This document shows, one piece after another, positions 60,471 through 64,000 of a stretch of DNA of 64,000 nucleotides. The notes beneath the pieces were generated by a model. It did not search any database and was not told where the DNA came from. It worked only from the letters and a program-made list of their open reading frames with translations. The stretch is from positions 1,922,001 to 1,986,000 of the forward strand of contig CBDBBV010000002.1 of NCBI GenBank assembly GCA_965203265.1. Direction: 5' to 3'. The stretch is from JAHRAW01 sp965203265. GTDB taxonomy: Bacteria > Pseudomonadota > Gammaproteobacteria > Arenicellales > Poriferihabitantaceae. The position numbers and the translations under genes were made by a program. How positions within the stretch are numbered: position 1 is the first letter of the stretch; every line of letters starts with the position of its first letter.

Positions 60471-62057
60471 ATGAAACTACTGGAAAACCCATTTTACATA
60501 TTAGGTGCCACGACACAGGATGACCGGCGCCGCATTATGGAGTTTGCGACCGAAAAGAGCCTCACTACTGATGAAAACGTGGTTCGTGATGCCATGGCTG
60601 TTCTCACCCATCCGAGAAGACGTCTAGCAGCGGAGGTTGGTTGGCTTCTTGGGCTGGACCACAAACGCCTAGCCGAAATCCTGTCAGTTCTAGATATTTG
60701 TCCAGAGGAAATTCGCAATTTGGATGATCTTTTCGCCATTACTCATGCCAACCTACTCGCGGATGGTTTGGTGCGAACGGTGGAGCGGCTATCGCCGAGC
60801 GACATCGCTCAATGGATTGTTCATCTTGCGCGTGTGCACGAGTATATAGATGAAGAGGAAACAGCTAGGCTGCTGAATGAGGATCGGTCTATATCACATT
60901 TCCCGTTGATTCCAGACATCCAACATGTAGTAGAAGAACTTGCCGAGCGTCGCAAGTACTACTGTCAGGCCATGAAAAATGCGCTGGACAAATTGCCTAC
61001 GAATTCATGGATCTGGGTTGTAACGATGGCTGTATCTCAGGCAACGAACAATGGAAAAAAGCACGCTCCGACTCTAATCGAAGACTTGGTAAACAGCTTT
61101 GAAGTCAAGGCGCAGAATCTTCTTGAGTTGGAAACAGAGAACATCGATGCACTTATCGAAAAGGTACGAAATGCCGTCGAAAACAAGGATAGTAAGGAGA
61201 GAATCGCTTCTTTTATTCGTCAACTCGAGAAGGCTACGAAAAACTGGGATAAGGTTGCTCAACCTATTCAGGTGATTACCCAGAGTCAGGGGCTTCCCCA
61301 CGAACCCAGCTATGAAGTTGCCGGCAAGATTCGCAACCTAGCGTTACACCTGTATAACAAACATGGCCATCTTGATCTTTCGAAGCGACTAACAGTGCTG
61401 TTGCAAGAAGTGTTTGCCGAAGTTGATCTGGTCGTCGATCAAGCGGATAAGGATACCGACTCGCTGGATAACATAGCCAAGCAAAGAGCACGGTTCCAAG
61501 CGGAAATGAAAGCCCGTGCCGAAGCGCGCAAACACGAAACCGCTTCGCCCACTCAGGGCAGAGAAAACCCCGGGACAAGTTCTCAGACATCTCATCGGTC
61601 AGTATCTGATGATTTTTCTTTGGGGGCATCTCGAAAATCAGCTTTCAAGTCTTTCGTAACCAAGTGTGTTGTTTTGGGGGCAATCGTAGTCGGCGCGCTA
61701 TCATGGTTCAACAATAGCACAACGGAAAACAAAAGCGGGACAAGCAGCCGAAGCACGTACACCCAGCCAAATCCATCGCCTGTGACAGCAAAAAAGATCG
61801 AATTCTCCAAACCTCCAGTTGGACAGAACAACCTACTTTCGGTTTCGCAGATACGTTGGTGCCTTCGCGAAGATATTTGGCTGGAAACGATCCGATCCAC
61901 TATCACAAATGCGCAAGTTGATCAGTTCAATACCATGGTTTCGGATTTCAACAGCCGTTGCGGGAGGTATCAGTATAGACCTGGAACCCTGGAACGGGCA
62001 CGCCGAGAAGTAGAACAGCAGAGGGTGCAGATCATCGCGAACTTGCCATCGCTTTAA
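60471..62057 (+). CDS. J-like (HPD-less) membrane protein, fourth gene of the Hsp70-AAA island
   Basis: This is a 528-residue protein. Residues 6-58 (NPFYILGATTQDDRRRIM and AMAVLTHPRRRLAAE) follow the first and last helices of a J domain, but the HPD tripeptide that stimulates Hsp70 is missing. A long helical region follows (about 70-350), then a polar linker and one membrane segment (about 395-413, CVVLGAIVVGALSWF). The C-terminal domain (about 455-525) has SVSQIRWCLREDIW and FNSRCGRYQYRPG, a pattern I have seen in other proteobacterial membrane proteins. With the N-terminus inside, this part would be periplasmic. It starts 3 bases after the AAA gene stop. Confidence 0.7.
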   Translation: MKLLENPFYILGATTQDDRRRIMEFATEKSLTTDENVVRDAMAVLTHPRRRLAAEVGWLLGLDHKRLAEILSVLDICPEEIRNLDDLFAITHANLLADGLVRTVERLSPSDIAQWIVHLARVHEYIDEEETARLLNEDRSISHFPLIPDIQHVVEELAERRKYYCQAMKNALDKLPTNSWIWVVTMAVSQATNNGKKHAPTLIEDLVNSFEVKAQNLLELETENIDALIEKVRNAVENKDSKERIASFIRQLEKATKNWDKVAQPIQVITQSQGLPHEPSYEVAGKIRNLALHLYNKHGHLDLSKRLTVLLQEVFAEVDLVVDQADKDTDSLDNIAKQRARFQAEMKARAEARKHETASPTQGRENPGTSSQTSHRSVSDDFSLGASRKSAFKSFVTKCVVLGAIVVGALSWFNNSTTENKSGTSSRSTYTQPNPSPVTAKKIEFSKPPVGQNNLLSVSQIRWCLREDIWLETIRSTITNAQVDQFNTMVSDFNSRCGRYQYRPGTLERARREVEQQRVQIIANLPSL

Positions 62058-62167
62058 CCACCTTGGCAATGCGAATCGGTGGCGTCGTGCCGCACAACTT
62101 GATACGCCAGCGGAGTCAACCGCTCGCGCAGTTCGGAGTCGGTGGGTTTGGGGTATTTCGGGTTCAT
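62054..62167 (-). pseudogene. Truncated second copy of the msrB 5' end
   Basis: From the ATG at 62167, ATGA-coupled to the HAD gene, the first 30 codons repeat msrB with one amino-acid change (TDSELRERL instead of TDAELRERL). The frame then runs into island sequence and stops at 62054 after 37 codons. It lacks all catalytic parts. The stop overlaps the end of the convergent J-like gene. Confidence 0.9.
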
Positions 62168-62184
62168 GGAGTGGTCATTGCGGC
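62076..62184 (+). repeat. Right copy of the 109-bp direct repeat flanking the chaperone island
   Basis: This matches 55686-55794 with three differences (62114, 62137, 62141). It is joined to the intact HAD gene on its right side and to the island on its left side. Together the two copies show that the inserted segment is 55795-62075. Confidence 0.97.
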
Positions 62185-62943
62185 GGTTTTTGCCGGGTCG
62201 CCTGATTTTTGATCGTAGCCGAGCGCCGCCTGTAACGCGACTATGTCGTCGAGTACCAAATCAGCCCAGAGAGCGAGGTCGGCCTCCTTGTGGGCGCCGC
62301 TCAATACTCCCACGGTGAGCGCCGCGCCGGCCGCCCGGCCCATGCGCAAGTCCGCCGGGCTGTCGCCCACCACCGCCACCTGATCGCCCGTGATCTCGCA
62401 CGCCCGCAGGAAGGCCAGCGCCATGCCGGGGCCCGGTTTGACGCCGTGGCCGCTGTCGGCGCCGCAGACAAAATCGAACAGTGATTCGACGCCGAGGGCT
62501 CGTAGCAGTCGGTGGGCGTTGGCTTCGTCGTCCATGGTGGCCAGGCCCAGGCGGATGTTTAGGCGGCGCAGCTCGGTGAACAGGGCGGCCATGTTGTCGG
62601 TTACCGGCACCTGTTCGTCCGCCGACAGGGAGAAGATCGATTCGACGGCGCGGCGCTCGGCGGGGGGGAGGGGTTGGCCGATGGCCTCCTCCCAGCAGGC
62701 GATGATTTCCCGATTGCAGCCGGAGGCCAGAATCGAGTCGGCTCGCCAAGTTTGCGATTCGGCGACAAATCCGCCGTGCGCCAGCAACCGTTGGGGTTCG
62801 GCGGCGCGGCCAAATCTGGCGTGCAAATACGCCGCCGCCCGGCGATACGGCGGCAGCCAAGTGCGGTTGAAGTCCAGCAGCGTGCCGTCCTTGTCGAAGA
62901 GGATGCCGCGAATGCCGCCCATTACGCCCATTAGGCTCATCAT
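62164..62943 (-). CDS. HAD-family phosphatase (phosphoglycolate-phosphatase-like)
   Basis: This 259-residue haloacid-dehalogenase-fold hydrolase has motif I LFDKDGTLLDF, with the nucleophile and acid Asp pair. Motif II is in LGLATMDDEANAHR, the Lys motif in GVKPGPGMALAF and motif IV in VAVVGDSPADLRMG. A small-molecule phosphate such as phosphoglycolate is a likely substrate type. It is ATGA-coupled to the VOC gene upstream and to msrB' downstream; before the insertion it was followed directly by msrB. Its final six codons lie in the 109-bp repeat. Confidence 0.9.
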   Translation of the reverse strand: MMSLMGVMGGIRGILFDKDGTLLDFNRTWLPPYRRAAAYLHARFGRAAEPQRLLAHGGFVAESQTWRADSILASGCNREIIACWEEAIGQPLPPAERRAVESIFSLSADEQVPVTDNMAALFTELRRLNIRLGLATMDDEANAHRLLRALGVESLFDFVCGADSGHGVKPGPGMALAFLRACEITGDQVAVVGDSPADLRMGRAAGAALTVGVLSGAHKEADLALWADLVLDDIVALQAALGYDQKSGDPAKTAAMTTP

Positions 62944-63395
62944 CACGCCTCCAACCGCCGCCGCACGGAGGGAACCCAGCAATAGCCGTCCGGGTCAAGC
63001 AGAAAACACTCCCGCAGGCCGTGCGGTTTGTCGGCAGTCTCTTGCAGGATTTCGTAGCCGCCCTTGCGCGCCCGACTTTCCGCTCGGTCGGGGTCAACCT
63101 GATACAGCCGCAATTCGACTCCGGCGCCGCGCAAACCGGCCTCGGGCAGGTGGGCGAGCAGGGGATGGGCTGCGTAGGTGGGGTCGGCATGCAGTTGGTA
63201 AAGGATGTCGCGGTGGGCGAGCACTGCATAGTCCCTCGACTGGCGGAGTATCTCGAATTCCAGCACTCGGTGGAGAAATGTCGCGGTTTGATCGATTCGC
63301 CGAGCCAGCAGGTTGACGCCGAAACCTTCGAGAAAATGCCCCATTTCCTCGGCACTGGTGCGGTCGCTGATGCCGAGTGCGCGCAAATTTCTCAT
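62943..63395 (-). CDS. VOC-superfamily (glyoxalase/bleomycin-resistance-like) protein
   Basis: This 150-residue protein has a vicinal-oxygen-chelate pattern in its ends: FLEGFGVNLLARRIDQTATF with EFEILRQS, and DPDGYCWVPSVRR at the C-terminus. No specific substrate is indicated, and the metal ligands cannot be assigned with certainty. It is the first gene of the VOC-HAD-msrB-DUF1223 series and overlaps the HAD gene by ATGA. The start at 63395 is chosen over the frame opening at 63500, which has no conserved residues. Confidence 0.75.
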   Translation of the reverse strand: MRNLRALGISDRTSAEEMGHFLEGFGVNLLARRIDQTATFLHRVLEFEILRQSRDYAVLAHRDILYQLHADPTYAAHPLLAHLPEAGLRGAGVELRLYQVDPDRAESRARKGGYEILQETADKPHGLRECFLLDPDGYCWVPSVRRRLEA

Positions 63396-63729
63396 CGCGT
63401 CTCGGCGCCGGGGCGGGCGGGACGATCCCCTCGGAAAAAGCGCTGGGCGGTGGTGGGAGACGGATACACCGGATACCGGCATGAGTCGGATTGACAACAA
63501 TTTCAGCGTACCACGCAGTCGAACCGGATGCCAGCGCGAACGAGCGAGGGTGGGGGCGGGTCGCGCAGTGTGAGTGAGCGCGAGCGGGGTGGGTATATCT
63601 GCCGTTTGAGTAGATGAAACCGTGTCCGTGAATGTGAGCGGGGGATGGCAAGCGCAGCCGATGCGGGTGGGTGCGTGGCGGGACGAACACGTGAGCGCTC
63701 GCTCGGGGCGTGGGCGAGCAGGGCCGGGC
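63396..63729 (+). other. Intergenic region without a recognised gene
   Basis: These 334 bases separate the VOC gene from cca. They are G-rich on the plus strand with several GCGAGCG/GTGAGCG words. I see no convincing tRNA, terminator or conserved ORF; the promoter of the VOC operon should lie here. Confidence 0.6.
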
Positions 63730-64000
63730 TCAGGCGCCGGCGCGGCCGGCAGTTGCGTTGTATTCCTTCTTGATCCCGGCGATGGCGGCGATGCGTTGTC
63801 GCCGGATTTCCTTTTTGATCTGCCTGCCGTCTCGGTACTGCTCGGCGATGGCGGCGGCGTTTATCGAGGCGGCGGCGTGGTGGTAGCTTTGGAATAGGGT
63901 CGCCTGCGGGCACTCGCGATTCTCCAAGCCGGTGCGCCCGCGCAGGTCGGCGACGCAGCACAGGCTGAACAGGCGGATGTTGTCGGGCTGGCGAAATCCG
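63730..64000 (-). CDS. cca: CCA-adding tRNA nucleotidyltransferase, C-terminal part (partial)
   Basis: The frame is open from the right edge to the stop at 63730 and gives about 90 residues. FRQPDNIRLFSLCCVADLRG, the GLENREC-PQA segment and the end RRQRIAAIAGIKKEY fit the C-terminal region of gammaproteobacterial Cca, which repairs or adds the CCA end of tRNAs. The catalytic head domain is outside the window. It is upstream of the VOC-HAD genes on the same strand, separated by 334 bases. Confidence 0.85.
   Translation of the reverse strand, partial: GFRQPDNIRLFSLCCVADLRGRTGLENRECPQATLFQSYHHAAASINAAAIAEQYRDGRQIKKEIRRQRIAAIAGIKKEYNATAGRAGA

Noticed and set aside
55795..62075. Classical transposon or integrase-driven element
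   Set aside because: No transposase, integrase, tRNA or short inverted terminal repeats are visible; the only boundary mark is the 109-bp gene-derived repeat.
1..64000. tRNA or rRNA genes
   Set aside because: I looked through the intergenic gaps and found no convincing cloverleaf or rRNA segment; a dedicated search could still find one.

Overview
The window looks like GC-rich chromosomal DNA of a proteobacterium, most likely a gammaproteobacterium. The grounds are gene pairs and families: mutY-yggX, yejABEF, zapE, nhaB, a FolM-type pteridine reductase, a MetA-type homoserine acyltransferase, and a full 14-gene nuo operon with separate nuoC and nuoD. The species cannot be named from this sequence. 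Housekeeping genes are tightly packed, often with 4-bp ATGA start/stop overlaps. Four or five blocks are visibly poorer in GC and look acquired.

Layout. 1-1.25 kb: prophage remnant (Mu gpF-like head protein with a C-terminal PBECR-type nuclease domain, coupled to a DNA methylase running off the left edge). 1.25-3.1 kb: zapE and a ComEA-like helix-hairpin-helix protein. 3.1-4.7 kb: a type II restriction-modification pair, an SfiI-like endonuclease and an SPPY-class methylase. 4.8-8.7 kb: minus-strand operon of a MidA-like methyltransferase, uppP, an ATPase and metA. 8.8-19.4 kb: folM-like reductase, a small coiled-coil protein, a UDG-family protein, nhaB, creatinase, a low-GC O-methyltransferase, ltaE, proS, a cold-shock gene, and mutY-yggX. 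19.5-25.3 kb: yejABEF peptide ABC transporter. 25.4-29.9 kb: a Sel1/SUMF1-fold protein and a large cyclase-ATPase-TPR protein. 30.1-33.5 kb: aminotransferase, DMT exporter, ddl. 33.5-51.3 kb: nuoA-N on the minus strand. 51.4-55.8 kb: moeA-moaC, a CPA2 antiporter, a DUF1223 protein and msrB. 55.8-62.1 kb: an inserted island. 62.1-64 kb: HAD phosphatase, VOC protein and the 3' end of cca.

Two things stand out. First, the nuo operon is interrupted three times by unrelated genes without loss of operon continuity: a 97-residue membrane protein between nuoB and nuoC, a gamma-class adenine methylase between nuoD and nuoE, and a methylase-Mrr-nuclease fusion between nuoI and nuoJ. With the SfiI-like pair and the phage methylase this makes four DNA methylases in 64 kb. 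Second, a four-gene operon at 56,063-62,057 encodes a self-contained chaperone-like machine: a GrpE-like protein, an 830-residue divergent Hsp70 with an extra beta-rich domain, an AAA+ ATPase, and a membrane protein with a J-like N-terminus lacking HPD. It splits an ancestral VOC-HAD-msrB-DUF1223 operon. It is bracketed by a 109-bp direct repeat (three mismatches) made of the HAD-msrB junction, leaving a truncated second msrB start. This island is the best candidate for an undescribed system; a defence or stress role is inference only.
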